From: Streptomyces mobaraensis
Lineage (GTDB): Bacteria > Actinomycetota > Actinomycetes > Streptomycetales > Streptomycetaceae
Assembly (NCBI RefSeq): GCF_020099395.1
Contig: NZ_CP083590.1
Span: forward strand, 868,001-932,000
Direction: 5' to 3'
Length of the DNA stretch: 64,000 nt
Shown: piece by piece, positions 38,633 through 47,389 of the stretch
Layout: the number at the start of each line of letters is the position of its first letter
Numbering within the stretch: the stretch's first letter is position 1
Program-made: the position numbers and the translations under genes
Notes under the pieces: model-generated
Databases searched by the model: none
Seen by the model: only the letters and a program-made list of their open reading frames with translations
What the model was told of the DNA's origin: nothing

Positions 38633-38993
38633 GGTGCTCCAATCGGTTGCCTTCGGGCGGCGCGGGCGGCCCGAGGGGACGAGGGGAACCGGACCGGAAG
38701 AAGACGGGTCAGGAGCGTCGACAAGGCATGCCCATGACAATCTTCACGGCCCGCTGGGACGAGGAGCGTTCGAATGATAGGGAGCCCCACGGGGGTTGGC
38801 TAGGTCTCCCGCCGGAGGCGCTCCGCCCCGCACTCCGTGACCATTTCGGAATTCAATGTTCCGCCCCCGCCTCCGCCCCGCTCCCCCATCATCCCGCGCC
38901 CGCAAAACATTTGCCGCCCCAAACACACGTACGACATAATGACGGCCTTTCACCACCGTTCATTTCTCTTACCCGGGTGAGGGCCACTGCCCG
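38633..38993. other. 361-bp divergent spacer
   Basis: No gene seen. The right half is lower in GC and carries the candidate promoter for the M48 gene at 38911-38940; the left half serves the DUF4360 gene. Confidence 0.4.
38911..38940 (+). promoter_or_regulatory. Candidate sigma-70-type promoter for M48 peptidase gene
   Basis: TTGCCG (-35) and CATAAT (-10) are 18 bp apart in an AT-richer patch, placing a transcription start about 45 bp before the ATG at 38994. Sequence match only. Confidence 0.45.
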
Positions 38994-40571
38994 ATGGGCG
39001 TTTCTCTTCGCGCGTTCCGCGCGCTCGTTCTCCTTTTCGGTTTCTATCTGTTCTGCCTCGCGGTGCTCTGTGTCCTGGTCGGCACCGGGGTGTTCGTGTA
39101 CTGGTCGCTCGGCGCGCACCCCGCGACGCTGAAGCTCATCGCCCTCCCCCTGCTGCTGACCGTCCCGCTGGTCCGGGGCATGCTGCACCTCCGCACGCCG
39201 GGGGACGACGGCGAGGACGGCCTGCCCGTCACCGAGGCGGAGCAGCCCCGGCTGTGGGCGGCCGTCCGCGAGGTGGCCGCCACGGCCGGGACCCGGGCGC
39301 CCGACGAGATCCTCCTCATCGGCGGGGTGAACGCGGCGGTCTCCGAGAACTCCCGCTTCCTGGGCCTCGTTCCGGGCCGCCGCCGGCTCTATCTCGGGAT
39401 ACCGCTGATGACCGGGCTGACGGAGAGTCAGCTGCGTGCCGTACTCGGCCATGAATTCGGTCACTACTGCAATGCCGACACCCGGATCTCCGCCATCACC
39501 CTGCGCGGCCGGCACGCGCTCGCCCGGACGGTGACGGCCTTCCGGCGGCAATCCGAGAAACGGGTGGAGAAGGAGCTCACGAAACAGCGGGCGGCGGCCG
39601 AGAAGCGGGCCCTCAAGGGCCGGAAGCCCAAGAAGACCGGCGTCAACGGCGCCGGGCGAAGCTACCGCCTGATGGCGCGCCTCTTCGTCGGCTACGCCAA
39701 GTTCTATCTGCGGGCCACCCGCGGCGCCGGCCGCCGGCAGGAACTCGCCGCCGACCGGGTGGCGGTGCGCGTCGCGGGCCGGGACGCCGCCGCGTCCGCG
39801 CTGCGGCGCACCGCCGCCCTCGCCGCCCTGCACGACTTCTACCTCGACGGCTACGCCACACTGGGCCTCCCGGCCGGACTGCTGCCGCCCGAGGGGCAGT
39901 TCTACGGCGGCCTCGGGCACCTGCTCGCGGCGCCGGGCCGGTACGCGGAGTTCGAGCGGCTGGCCCGCGAGCTGCCCGAGGGCGAGCCGTCGCCCTACGA
40001 CGCACACCCGCCGATGGCCGAACGCGTCGCGCTGATCGAGGCGTTGCCCGACGACGGCCGCGCCACGGGCGGGCCCGAGCGGTGGTCCCTGGAGCTCCTC
40101 GACGCCCCGGAGCGGCTGCTGGTCCGGCTGGAGGAGGCGACGCTGGCGCCCGAGGTGCTGCGGCTGCGCCGCGCCTCGTGGCCGGAGCTCGTGCACTTCG
40201 GGATCCGCGCCCACCGGGCGGCCGAGGCGGAACGGCTGCGCGCCGCCACCGCCGCGTACACCGGCGGCGACGGTTCGCTGCGCGCCCTGCTCGACGCGGC
40301 CGACGGCGGCCTCCTGTGGCACGTCGCCGCCCGGCTGGCCGGCGAGGACGGCGGGGCCGGCGCGCGGGCCGAACTGCTGCGCGGCCTGCACGCGCTCGTG
40401 GTGCTGGAGCTCGTCGACGCGGGCTGGGCCGGCTGGGAGCTGTCCTGGTCGGACGCGGCCCGGCTGCGCCTGCCCGAGGGCTACGGGGAGCTGGTGCCGG
40501 CCGCGGTGGAGGCGGTGGCCGCCGAGGTCCCGGACACCCGGCCGCTGCGTTCGCTGCTGCCCGCGGCCTAA
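38994..40571 (+). CDS. M48 family zinc metallopeptidase, membrane-anchored
   Basis: A 525-residue protease. Two N-terminal membrane spans (about 10-35 and 44-62) precede the catalytic domain. The zinc motif HEFGH is at His153-Glu154-His157, within AVLGHEFGHYCNADTRIS; a later third-ligand Glu is probably in GRRQELAADRVAV. Residues about 190-215 are a Lys/Glu-rich helix. The C-terminal 230 residues contain DAHPPMAERVALI, also seen in other M48 proteins, then an Ala/Leu-rich helical region. Relatives remove misfolded membrane proteins or process peptides. GAGGG lies ten bases before the ATG. It is a single-gene unit by spacing. Confidence 0.9.
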   Translation: MGVSLRAFRALVLLFGFYLFCLAVLCVLVGTGVFVYWSLGAHPATLKLIALPLLLTVPLVRGMLHLRTPGDDGEDGLPVTEAEQPRLWAAVREVAATAGTRAPDEILLIGGVNAAVSENSRFLGLVPGRRRLYLGIPLMTGLTESQLRAVLGHEFGHYCNADTRISAITLRGRHALARTVTAFRRQSEKRVEKELTKQRAAAEKRALKGRKPKKTGVNGAGRSYRLMARLFVGYAKFYLRATRGAGRRQELAADRVAVRVAGRDAAASALRRTAALAALHDFYLDGYATLGLPAGLLPPEGQFYGGLGHLLAAPGRYAEFERLARELPEGEPSPYDAHPPMAERVALIEALPDDGRATGGPERWSLELLDAPERLLVRLEEATLAPEVLRLRRASWPELVHFGIRAHRAAEAERLRAATAAYTGGDGSLRALLDAADGGLLWHVAARLAGEDGGAGARAELLRGLHALVVLELVDAGWAGWELSWSDAARLRLPEGYGELVPAAVEAVAAEVPDTRPLRSLLPAA

Positions 40572-40686
40572 ACGTCCCGCAGGGAATGGGAAGGGGAAGG
40601 GGCCCCGGCGTTCGGCCGCGCGGGCCCCTGGCAGAGTGTCACCGTCCCATCAGCCGTTTCGGCCATTCACCGCACCGAAGGACCAC

Positions 40687-41646
40687 ATGATGACGCTCCG
40701 CTGCACCGTGCTCGACGACTACCAGGGCGTCGCCCTCTCCACGGCCGACTGGTCGGCCCTCGGCGACGCCGTCGACGTACGGGTCCTGCGCGAGCACATC
40801 GCGGGGCACGACCGGCTCGCCGAGGAGCTGGCCGACAGCGAGGTCGTCGTCATCATGCGGGAACGCACCCCGTTCCCCGCCGAGTTGTTCGCCCGGCTGC
40901 CGAAGCTGCGGCTGCTGATCACCTCCGGCATGCGGAACGCGTCCGTCGACCTCGACGCGGCGGCCCGGCACGGCGTCACCGTCTGCGGGACGGACAGCAA
41001 CCCCGAGCCGCCCGTCGAGCTGACCTGGGCCCTGCTCCTGGGGCTGGCCCGCGGCCTGGTCCGGGAGAACACGGCGCTGCGCGACGGCGGCCCCTGGCAG
41101 AGCACCGTCGGCGCGGACCTGCACGGCCGGCGGCTGGGGCTGCTGGGGCTGGGCAAGACCGGCAGCAAGATGGCGCGGATCGGGCGGGCGTTCGGGATGG
41201 AGGTGGCGGCCTGGAGCCCGAACCTCACCGACGAGCGGGCCGCCGCCGCGGACGCCGTCCGGGTCACCAGGGAAGAGCTCTTCTCGGACAGCGACTTCGT
41301 CTCCGTCCACCTGGTGCTGGGCGAGCGGACCCGCGGGCTGGTCGGCGAGACGGAGCTCGGGCTGATGCGGCCGACGGCCTACCTCGTCAACACCTCGCGG
41401 GCGGCCATCGTGGACCAGGACGCGCTGGCCCGCGCCCTGCGCGCCGGCCGGATCGCCGGGGCGGGGGTCGACGTCTTCGACGAGGAGCCGCTCCCCGCCG
41501 ACCACCCCTTCCGCACTCTCCCCCGGCTGCTGGCCACCCCGCACCTGGGCTATGTCACCCAGCGCAACTACACGGCGTACTTCACCCAGGCCGTGGAGGA
41601 CATCACCGCCTTCCTGGCGGGCGAGCCGGTCCGCCGCCTGGCCTGA
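40687..41646 (+). CDS. D-2-hydroxyacid dehydrogenase family protein
   Basis: A 319-residue NAD-dependent dehydrogenase of the D-isomer-specific family. The Rossmann motif is GRRLGLLGLGKTGSKMA (about residue 140). Catalytic Arg is in NTSRAAIVD, Glu in GAGVDVFDEEPLP, His in ATPHLGYVT. Residues 75-110 give the substrate loop (LLITSGMRNASVDL). It could reduce 2-ketoacids such as phosphoglycerate- or phenylpyruvate-type substrates; the true substrate is unclear. Start MMT at 40687 follows GAAGGA. The following 760 bp are non-coding tandem repeat, so it ends its transcription unit. Confidence 0.9.
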   Translation: MMTLRCTVLDDYQGVALSTADWSALGDAVDVRVLREHIAGHDRLAEELADSEVVVIMRERTPFPAELFARLPKLRLLITSGMRNASVDLDAAARHGVTVCGTDSNPEPPVELTWALLLGLARGLVRENTALRDGGPWQSTVGADLHGRRLGLLGLGKTGSKMARIGRAFGMEVAAWSPNLTDERAAAADAVRVTREELFSDSDFVSVHLVLGERTRGLVGETELGLMRPTAYLVNTSRAAIVDQDALARALRAGRIAGAGVDVFDEEPLPADHPFRTLPRLLATPHLGYVTQRNYTAYFTQAVEDITAFLAGEPVRRLA

Positions 41647-41692
41647 CCCCTCGGCCGCCCGTGGGGCGGCGGCGAACGGGCGCGCGGGGGCC

Positions 41693-42365
41693 GTCCCGGC
41701 GGGGACGAGCGCCCGCGTGGCGGGGCCACCAACCCACCGCCGGCGGCGACCAGCCCCGGCACGAAGGCCCGCCCCGGCGTTGACGACCCACCCTCGGCAG
41801 CGGCGCCGCCCCGGCGGGAACGGCCGCCCGCATGGTGGGGCCACCGCCCTCACGCCGAAAGCTGCTCGCCCCGGCGGGAACGACCGCCCGCGCGGCGGGG
41901 CCACCAACCCACCGCCGGCGGCGACCAGCCCCGGCACGAAGGCCCGCCCCGGCGTTGACGACCCACCCTCGGCAGCGGCGCCGCCCCGGCGGGAACGGCC
42001 GCCCGCATGGTGGGGCCACCGCCCTCACGCCGAAAGCTGCTCGCCCCGGCGGGAACGGCCGCCCGCGCGGCAGGGCCACCAACCCACCGCCGGCGGCGAC
42101 CAGCCCCGGCACGAAGGCCCGCCCCGGCGTTGCCGACCCATCCCTCGGCAGCGGCGCCCCCGGCAGGGAAGGACCACCCGCATGGTGGGGCCACCGCCCT
42201 CACGCCGAAAGCTGCTCGCCCCGGCGGGAACGACGGCCCGCGCGGCAGGGCCACCAACCCACCGCCGGCGGCGACTTGCCTCGGACCGGAGGCCCGCCCC
42301 GGCGTTGCCGACCCATCCCTCGGCAGCGGCGCCGCCCCGGTGGGAACCACCCGCACGGCGGCGAC
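41693..42365. repeat. Four-copy 175-bp tandem repeat array
   Basis: The anchor GCCACCAACCCACC recurs at 41725, 41900, 42075 and 42250, spaced exactly 175 bp. A second anchor, ATGGTGGGGCCACC, recurs at 41832, 42007 and 42182 with the same period. Inner copies are almost identical; the outer ones decay. Within each unit shorter related blocks such as CCCCGGCGGGAACG recur, so it is a nested array. Because 175 is not a multiple of three, no frame is preserved and long open frames here are artefacts of GC content. It separates the convergent dehydrogenase and ATP-grasp genes. Confidence 0.93.
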
Positions 42366-42410
42366 AGACGGGCCGGCCGCCGTGTCAACGACCAGGCCGT
42401 CAGGGGCCTT

Positions 42411-43688
42411 TCACCCGTCCGTCGCCAGCGCCAGCGCCCCCTCGTCCGCCTCCGTGTCGAAGACGACCCGCCCGGCCAGCCGCGTCGCGATCTCGTCCCG
42501 TTCCGCGGGCGAGTCGGCGCCGGTGACGAAGACGCCGGAGCGGGTGAAGGAGTCCTTCTCCGGGGGGATGACGTCGCCGGGCCGGACCCGGAGGTCGGCG
42601 GCGAGGACGGCGGGGTGCGCGGCGAGTTCGTCCCAGCCGCGTACGGCGCGGAGCCGGCCGGGCGGGGCGAAGAGGAAGTCGACGCGGGCGGCCCGGCCCG
42701 GCGCGGGGAGCGGCGGGGGCGTCCGGCCGAGCAGGTCGTCGACGAGGGTGCCGTAGAGCTCCAGGCCGGGGCGGGTGTGCTCGACGAGGGCGTGGATGAA
42801 GTCGCCGCCGCCGCGGCAGTGGAACTCGCCGAGGACGATGCCGGTGGCGGTCACCCAGAGTTCGATGTGGAAGACGCCGCGGGTGATGCCGACGGCCTTG
42901 AGGCCGCGGGCCACCGTGTCGCGGGCGAGGCGGTCCGTCGCCGGGGCGAGGCCGGCGGGCTGCTGCTGGCTGGTGGAGATGAAGCCGTCGGTGACGGCCT
43001 TCCGGGTCAGGGCGAGCACCTGTGGTTCGCCGCCGAGGACGATGCCCTCGGCCGAGTACTCGTCGCCGGCGACGAAGGTCTCGACGAGGAAGTAGGGGGA
43101 GGCCGGCAGCGGGCTCATGGCTTCCGACGGGAGGCGGAACTTCCGTACGGCCTCCGGCAGTTGCCCAGGTCCGTCGATGAGCGAGACGCCGATGCTGGCG
43201 AGGCCGTCGCGCGGTTTGACGACCCAGGGGCCGGGGCCGGTCTCCGCCAGGAAGCGCTCCGCCTCGGCGACGCCGGAGCAGACGGCGGTGCGGGGCTGCG
43301 GGAAGCCCGCCTCGCGGAGCCGCTGCCGGCACAGGTCCTTGGTGCGGACGCACCGCACCGCGTCGGGGTCGTTGCCCGCGAGGCCGAGCTCCTGGGCGAT
43401 GACGGCGGTCGGCAGCACCGACAGTTCGCGGACGGTGAGGACGGCGTCGACGGGCGGGCGGGTGGCGGCCCAGGCCCGGCAGGCCTCGGGGTGGTGGACG
43501 TCGAGGGCGACCACCTCGTCGACGTGGGCGAGGTCCCGGGCGGTGGCGGACCGCAGGTTCTCGGGGGTGTCGGCGCCCACCAGGGTGACGCCGCGCCGCC
43601 GGGCCTGTTCGCTCAGCCGCCGGATCTGGTCCTGGCCCCAGGCCGGCATTCCGGTGTTTCCCATGACGAGGAGCGTCACATCTGCCAT
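42411..43688 (-). CDS. ATP-grasp domain protein (paralogue 1)
   Basis: A 425-residue ATP-grasp ligase. The N-terminal pre-ATP-grasp domain begins VTLLVMGNTG; the ATP-grasp core runs from about 110 to 330 with RTKDLCRQRLREAGFPQP, the nucleotide-binding Lys in PWVVKPRDGLASIGVS, FLVETFVAGDEYSAEG, and metal-binding residues in FHIELWVT and GEFHCRGGGDF. The C-terminal third is a lid-like extension. Such enzymes join a carboxylate to an amine or thiol through an acyl phosphate. A close paralogue lies at 59729-61015, same strand, with matching N-terminus and motifs. Substrates are unknown. Two 12-bp direct repeats lie just upstream of its start. Confidence 0.87.
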   Translation of the reverse strand: MADVTLLVMGNTGMPAWGQDQIRRLSEQARRRGVTLVGADTPENLRSATARDLAHVDEVVALDVHHPEACRAWAATRPPVDAVLTVRELSVLPTAVIAQELGLAGNDPDAVRCVRTKDLCRQRLREAGFPQPRTAVCSGVAEAERFLAETGPGPWVVKPRDGLASIGVSLIDGPGQLPEAVRKFRLPSEAMSPLPASPYFLVETFVAGDEYSAEGIVLGGEPQVLALTRKAVTDGFISTSQQQPAGLAPATDRLARDTVARGLKAVGITRGVFHIELWVTATGIVLGEFHCRGGGDFIHALVEHTRPGLELYGTLVDDLLGRTPPPLPAPGRAARVDFLFAPPGRLRAVRGWDELAAHPAVLAADLRVRPGDVIPPEKDSFTRSGVFVTGADSPAERDEIATRLAGRVVFDTEADEGALALATDG

Positions 43689-43710
43689 ACGACCGGCTCA
43701 CTTCCTCTGG

Positions 43711-43734
43711 CGACTGATCGGTCGACTGATCGGA
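43711..43734. promoter_or_regulatory. Paired 12-bp direct repeat upstream of ATP-grasp gene
   Basis: CGACTGATCGGT is followed directly by CGACTGATCGGA, 23 bases upstream of the ATP-grasp start. Adjacent identical half-sites at such a position suggest a regulator site. Confidence 0.45.
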
Positions 43735-43965
43735 TTGCAGGGATTCCTGACGAAGCGTAGCGGTTCGCCGTGGTTCGGGGAGGGTGGCCGGACGGGTGTC
43801 GTACCGGCGGACGACGCGAGGGCCGCCGCCGGGGAACGGCCGGCGCCCTTTCGGCCAGCGTCGGGAAAAGGCGCCCGGCGGACTGGCCGCCGAACACCGC
43901 AGCCCTCCCATGCCGTTTGCATATTCAGCATGCAACCAGTCTTCGTGGAGCGTGTGCGCGTATTC

Positions 43966-43980
43966 CCGGAGTCACTCCGG
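43966..43980. promoter_or_regulatory. Perfect 15-bp palindrome
   Basis: CCGGAG-TCA-CTCCGG in the spacer between the ATP-grasp gene and the redox operon. It may be an operator or a short terminator for an unseen transcript; no neighbouring regulator gene identifies it. Confidence 0.45.
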
Positions 43981-44300
43981 AAAGGATTCCGCAAGAGCCG
44001 GGAGAAGGGATTCTCCGTCCACCGCGCGGCGCTGGTGACGGCCCGCCTCAGCTGCCCCATGGCGGGGAACGCCTTCCGGCCAGACACGGCCGATTGACAG
44101 CCGGAACGGCCCTCCCTAGCGTCGTGGGCGTCATGCTTCCCGAAGGCGCGTGCCTCTCGCCGCCGCCTTCGCGCCGGCCGTTCCCGCGCTTTCCGGAAAA
44201 TCTCCGGACGCGGCGGAACGGCCGACTGCCGTGCCTCTCCTCCGCACCGTCCTCCCACCATGCCGTCCACTCCGTGGATTCCCGCTCTGGAGGCGCCCGT

Positions 44301-46202
44301 ATGGCACCGGATCCCCTGCTCTCCCACCCGGATTTCACCGGCGCGGATCTGTCCGTGCTGGCGGAAATCGAAATGGATCTGGCCGAACGCCTGGACATGC
44401 TGGGCGATGACGGCGATCTCGTCGTGGTGGCCGGCCTGGTGGCCGCGCGCGTCGTGGACGCCGCCGTCCTGGAGAAAATCGTCGACGACCGCTCCGGGGC
44501 CGGGCGGCCGCTCGATCTCGCCGCGCACGGAATTCCGGCCGGGGAATTCTCGCGTTTCCAGCGGCTCTGGTACCACTTCAAGGTGCCGTACGCGCGGGCG
44601 TCGCTGGTCTGGTGGCACCTGTTCTGCCTGGCCCTCGGGCGCGGTGCCGCCGTGGACGAGGCGCTGGAGCGGATGACCGGCTGGCTCGCCCCGCTGCACG
44701 GCGCCGTGCCCGACGCCCTCGCGCGGGCCGGTGTCGCGACCGGTCTCCCCGGGGACACGGTGGTCGTCACGGCGGATGAGACGGGCGGGCTGCGGTCGCT
44801 CACCGCGGCCGTCCGGCTGGACGCGCCGCTGGTCGTGGTGGACGACGTACGGGCGGCCGTGGCGGCCGGCCGGGCGCTCGGCCGCCGGGTGGTCACCGCC
44901 GACCCGGAGGCCGGTCCCGGGCCGGCGGGCGGGCGCGCCGCCCTGTGGCTCGGCCCGCCAGCCGCCCTGGACGGCCTGCCGGACCGGGCCCGCCGGGACT
45001 GGGAGGCCCTGTCCGCGGAGGAACGGGAGGAGCTGCTGGCCGGCTTCGAGCGCCGGATCACGTCCGTCGAGCGGGTCCGGCTGCACGCCGGCGAGACGGA
45101 ACTCGACAACCGGGCCGTCGCCGCCGAGATCGCCGCCTGCCGCGCCCTGCCGCCGGACGGGTGGAGCGGTACGCGGCTGGTGCTGGCGACGCTGCTGCGG
45201 TGCTGGCAGGAGGCCGGGTTCGTACTTCAGGAGCTCAACCAGTCACTGCTGTCGTTCGCCTCCCTCTCCCTGTTCCTGCTGCGCAAGTCCCGCGGCTACG
45301 CCCGGCTGCTGGGCGAGGCCGAGCCGCCGGACGCGACGGCCCCCGACGTCCTGGCGGCGGCCCGCCGGCTGGGCGGGCTGCGCACCCGCGTCGAGGAGCG
45401 GTACGAGCGGTGCCTGCACTTCGACGGCAGCAACTGGGAGCGCCGCGAGTTCCTGCTGCCGCTGTCGGTGTACCGGCGCAGCGCGCGCGTCCCCGACGGG
45501 CTGCCGGAGCGGCTGTACGCCGAGACGGGCGCGGAGTTCACCGGCCGCACGGGATCGGCCGAGGAGTGGGACGCCTTCCTGGAACGGGCGCTGGAGGCGG
45601 GGAGTTCGCCGACGCGGGCGCTGCAGGCGGTGGCGCACTGGGCGGCGGACGCCGAGGACCTGCCGGTGGACCTGGCGGTGTTCACGGTGCCGGTGGGCCG
45701 GAAGCTGGACGAGCCGTGGACGATGGAGTTCACGGACCTGTTCTGCTACACGGGGTTCCGCAGCGGCTTCCGCCCGGAGGACTTCGGCATCGCCAACGGC
45801 CGGGTGCTGATGTACAACGTCATCGCGCAGCGGATGCGCTACAACGCGGTGAAGAAGGCGCAGAACTACGCGCCGGTCATGCGGTTCTCGCCGCAGGGGT
45901 TCAACCTGCCGGACATCGCCGTCGCCGAGGACGCGTTCCACGGCGGGCACGCCGCGGCGGGCATCCGGCTGGCCTGCCGGCTCCCCATCACCGTCCGGTA
46001 CCGCGACCGCGACTGGAACGGGCTGGCGGACGTCCGGCTGAACCGGTCGGCGTACAGCCGGGAGAACCGGTTCCGGCCGCGGGACATGGTGCTCGGCCAC
46101 CGCTACGCGGACTGGGCGAAGGGACTGGCCGACGCGGTGTACCGCAGGGGTCTGTCCTTCGACGACAAGTGGACCGACAAGGTGAAGGACCTCGACCTGT
46201 GA
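44301..46202 (+). CDS. Unrecognised 633-residue protein heading redox operon
   Basis: I do not recognise this family. There is no signal peptide or clear membrane span. The N-terminal 150 residues look helical (WYHFKVPYARASLVWWHLFCLALG). Residues about 155-245 resemble a small alternating beta/alpha region. A long helical region (about 250-400) contains LLRCWQEAGFVLQELNQSLLSF. The C-terminal 190 residues are best conserved in appearance, with aromatic-rich blocks EFTDLFCYTGFRSGFRPEDFG, NAVKKAQNYAPVMRFSPQGF and DWNGLADVRLNRSAYSREN. The ATG follows GGAGG nine bases upstream, and the stop overlaps the Rieske start (GTGA), so it is co-translated with iron-sulfur proteins. A role as catalytic or scaffold subunit of an oxidative system is inference from that coupling. 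Confidence 0.85.
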   Translation: MAPDPLLSHPDFTGADLSVLAEIEMDLAERLDMLGDDGDLVVVAGLVAARVVDAAVLEKIVDDRSGAGRPLDLAAHGIPAGEFSRFQRLWYHFKVPYARASLVWWHLFCLALGRGAAVDEALERMTGWLAPLHGAVPDALARAGVATGLPGDTVVVTADETGGLRSLTAAVRLDAPLVVVDDVRAAVAAGRALGRRVVTADPEAGPGPAGGRAALWLGPPAALDGLPDRARRDWEALSAEEREELLAGFERRITSVERVRLHAGETELDNRAVAAEIAACRALPPDGWSGTRLVLATLLRCWQEAGFVLQELNQSLLSFASLSLFLLRKSRGYARLLGEAEPPDATAPDVLAAARRLGGLRTRVEERYERCLHFDGSNWERREFLLPLSVYRRSARVPDGLPERLYAETGAEFTGRTGSAEEWDAFLERALEAGSSPTRALQAVAHWAADAEDLPVDLAVFTVPVGRKLDEPWTMEFTDLFCYTGFRSGFRPEDFGIANGRVLMYNVIAQRMRYNAVKKAQNYAPVMRFSPQGFNLPDIAVAEDAFHGGHAAAGIRLACRLPITVRYRDRDWNGLADVRLNRSAYSRENRFRPRDMVLGHRYADWAKGLADAVYRRGLSFDDKWTDKVKDLDL

Positions 46203-46531
46203 GGGCGGAACGGGTGCGGGGCGAGGCGGCGGCGGACCGGGACGCGGCGGCCCCGGCGGCGGCCGAGGCGGTGGTCGAGGCGCTGCCGGACGGCAAGGGG
46301 TGCGTGGTGCGGCTGGGCGACCGGACGGTCCGGGTCCCGGCGCGCTGCCCGCACCGCGGCGCGCCGCTCGCGGCCGCGCTGGTGACCGGCACGTTCCTGG
46401 AGTGCCCCTGGCACGGGGCCACCTTCGACCTGCGCACCGGCCACCGGGTGCGCGGTCCGCACTGCGCCGACCTGGCCGTCCGGCCCGTACCGGCGGACGG
46501 CACGGCGAACGAGGAGGAGGGAAGCACGTGA
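46199..46531 (+). CDS. Rieske [2Fe-2S] ferredoxin-like protein
   Basis: A 110-residue soluble Rieske protein. Ligands are CPHRGAPL (Cys-X-His, about residues 50-52) and CPWHGATF (Cys-X2-His, about 69-72). The first 25 residues are an Ala/Glu-rich tail. It lacks the hydrophobic anchor and disulfide Cys of bc1 Rieske proteins, so it fits an electron-transfer ferredoxin for an oxygenase or reductase. GTG overlaps the upstream stop, and its own stop overlaps the ferredoxin GTG. Partner is probably the unrecognised 633-residue protein or the DUF3050 enzyme. Confidence 0.9.
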   Translation: MRAERVRGEAAADRDAAAPAAAEAVVEALPDGKGCVVRLGDRTVRVPARCPHRGAPLAAALVTGTFLECPWHGATFDLRTGHRVRGPHCADLAVRPVPADGTANEEEGST

Positions 46532-46785
46532 CGTACGTGATCACCGAGCCGTGTATCGACGTCAAGGACGGCGCCTGTGTGGATGTCTGTCCCGTCGACT
46601 GTATCGAGGGCGCCGAGGCGGAGGCGCCCCAGTTCTACATCGATCCCGCCCGCTGCGTCGACTGCGACCTGTGCGCCACCGTCTGCCCGGTGGACGCGAT
46701 CTTCCGCGAGGAGGAACTGCCGGAGGAGTGGGGGCACTTCACGGCCGTCAACGCCGACTACTTCACCGAGCGGGCGGAGGCGTGA
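46528..46785 (+). CDS. 7Fe (3Fe-4S/4Fe-4S) bacterial-type ferredoxin
   Basis: An 85-residue ferredoxin. Cluster ligands: C-X7-C-X3-CP in [18 protein letters not shown] and C-X2-C-X2-C-X3-CP in [17 protein letters not shown]. The wider spacing of the first motif fits a [3Fe-4S] site and the second a [4Fe-4S] site, as in FdxA. The C-terminal [12 protein letters not shown] is also typical. GTG 46528 has GAGGAGGAGG upstream. It would deliver electrons to the Rieske protein or an oxygenase in the same operon. Confidence 0.93.
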   Translation: MTYVITEPCIDVKDGACVDVCPVDCIEGAEAEAPQFYIDPARCVDCDLCATVCPVDAIFREEELPEEWGHFTAVNADYFTERAEA

Positions 46786-46787
46786 CG

Positions 46788-47348
46788 ATGGCGCGTTCCG
46801 ATGCCGACGACCTGTCCATCATCCGGTGGGCCAACGCGCAGATCGGCGACCTGGCCACCTCGCTGCACATCCCGCACGGCGAGCGGCCGGTGCACATGCA
46901 CGGCGCGGACGCCACCGGGCGCGGCCTGGTGAGCAACGGCGCGATCGGGGCGGACGTCATCCGGCTGCCGGCCGGGGCCGGCTTCCCGCCGCACACCCAC
47001 CCCGGCCACCACGTCCTGGTGGTCCTGGGCGGTCTCGGCACCATCACCTACAACGGACGCGTCCACCCCACCGAGGCGGGCCAGATCTACCTGGTCGAGG
47101 GGGCCGTGTCGCACGCCGTCGGCGCGATCTCGGACCATGTGCTGCTGGCCGTCGGCGCCCCGCACATGCCGGTGGAGTCCGAGCGGCGGATGGAGGTCGT
47201 GGTCTACGAGGAGGTGCTGAGCGAGATCGGCAACCTGCACTGCCTCATCTGCGACCTGAAGTCCCAGCTGCCCGCGTACCTGCACGACGTGGGGTGCGCG
47301 CACTGCCCCTGCCACGACTGCGCGGTCCCGGACCCGACCCGGCGCTGA
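46788..47348 (+). CDS. Cupin domain protein with Cys-rich C-terminal tail
   Basis: A 186-residue single-cupin protein. Motif 1 is [18 protein letters not shown], with metal His residues, and motif 2 lies around [14 protein letters not shown]. The N-terminal part holds [13 protein letters not shown], a further possible metal cluster. The last 40 residues are unusual for a cupin: CLIC, then CAHCPCHDC, six cysteines that could bind zinc or an iron-sulfur cluster. ATG 46788 (GGAGG seven bases upstream) was chosen over GTG 46782. It may be a dioxygenase or a metal- or redox-responsive regulator-like protein in the redox operon; not distinguishable by eye. Confidence 0.85.
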   Translation: MARSDADDLSIIRWANAQIGDLATSLHIPHGERPVHMHGADATGRGLVSNGAIGADVIRLPAGAGFPPHTHPGHHVLVVLGGLGTITYNGRVHPTEAGQIYLVEGAVSHAVGAISDHVLLAVGAPHMPVESERRMEVVVYEEVLSEIGNLHCLICDLKSQLPAYLHDVGCAHCPCHDCAVPDPTRR

Positions 47349-47389
47349 CCGGTCCCACCCGACACCTCTCCCGGCCCCAGGAGTCGTCC

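Larger units (their letters stand above)
43689..44300. other. 612-bp divergent spacer, no convincing gene
   Basis: Contains the direct repeat at 43711-43734 and the palindrome at 43966-43980. A 55-codon open frame (about 43930-44097) beginning MQPVFVERV has no Shine-Dalgarno or recognisable homology and is not called. GC drops around 43915-43990, suggesting promoters. Confidence 0.45.

Noticed and set aside
41693..42365. CRISPR array or repeat protein in the 175-bp tandem region
   Set aside because: Units are contiguous with no unique spacers, the unit length is too long for CRISPR and not a multiple of three for protein.
43930..44097. Small protein beginning MQPVFVERV
   Set aside because: No Shine-Dalgarno, no recognisable motif and a palindrome lies inside it; more likely regulatory DNA.
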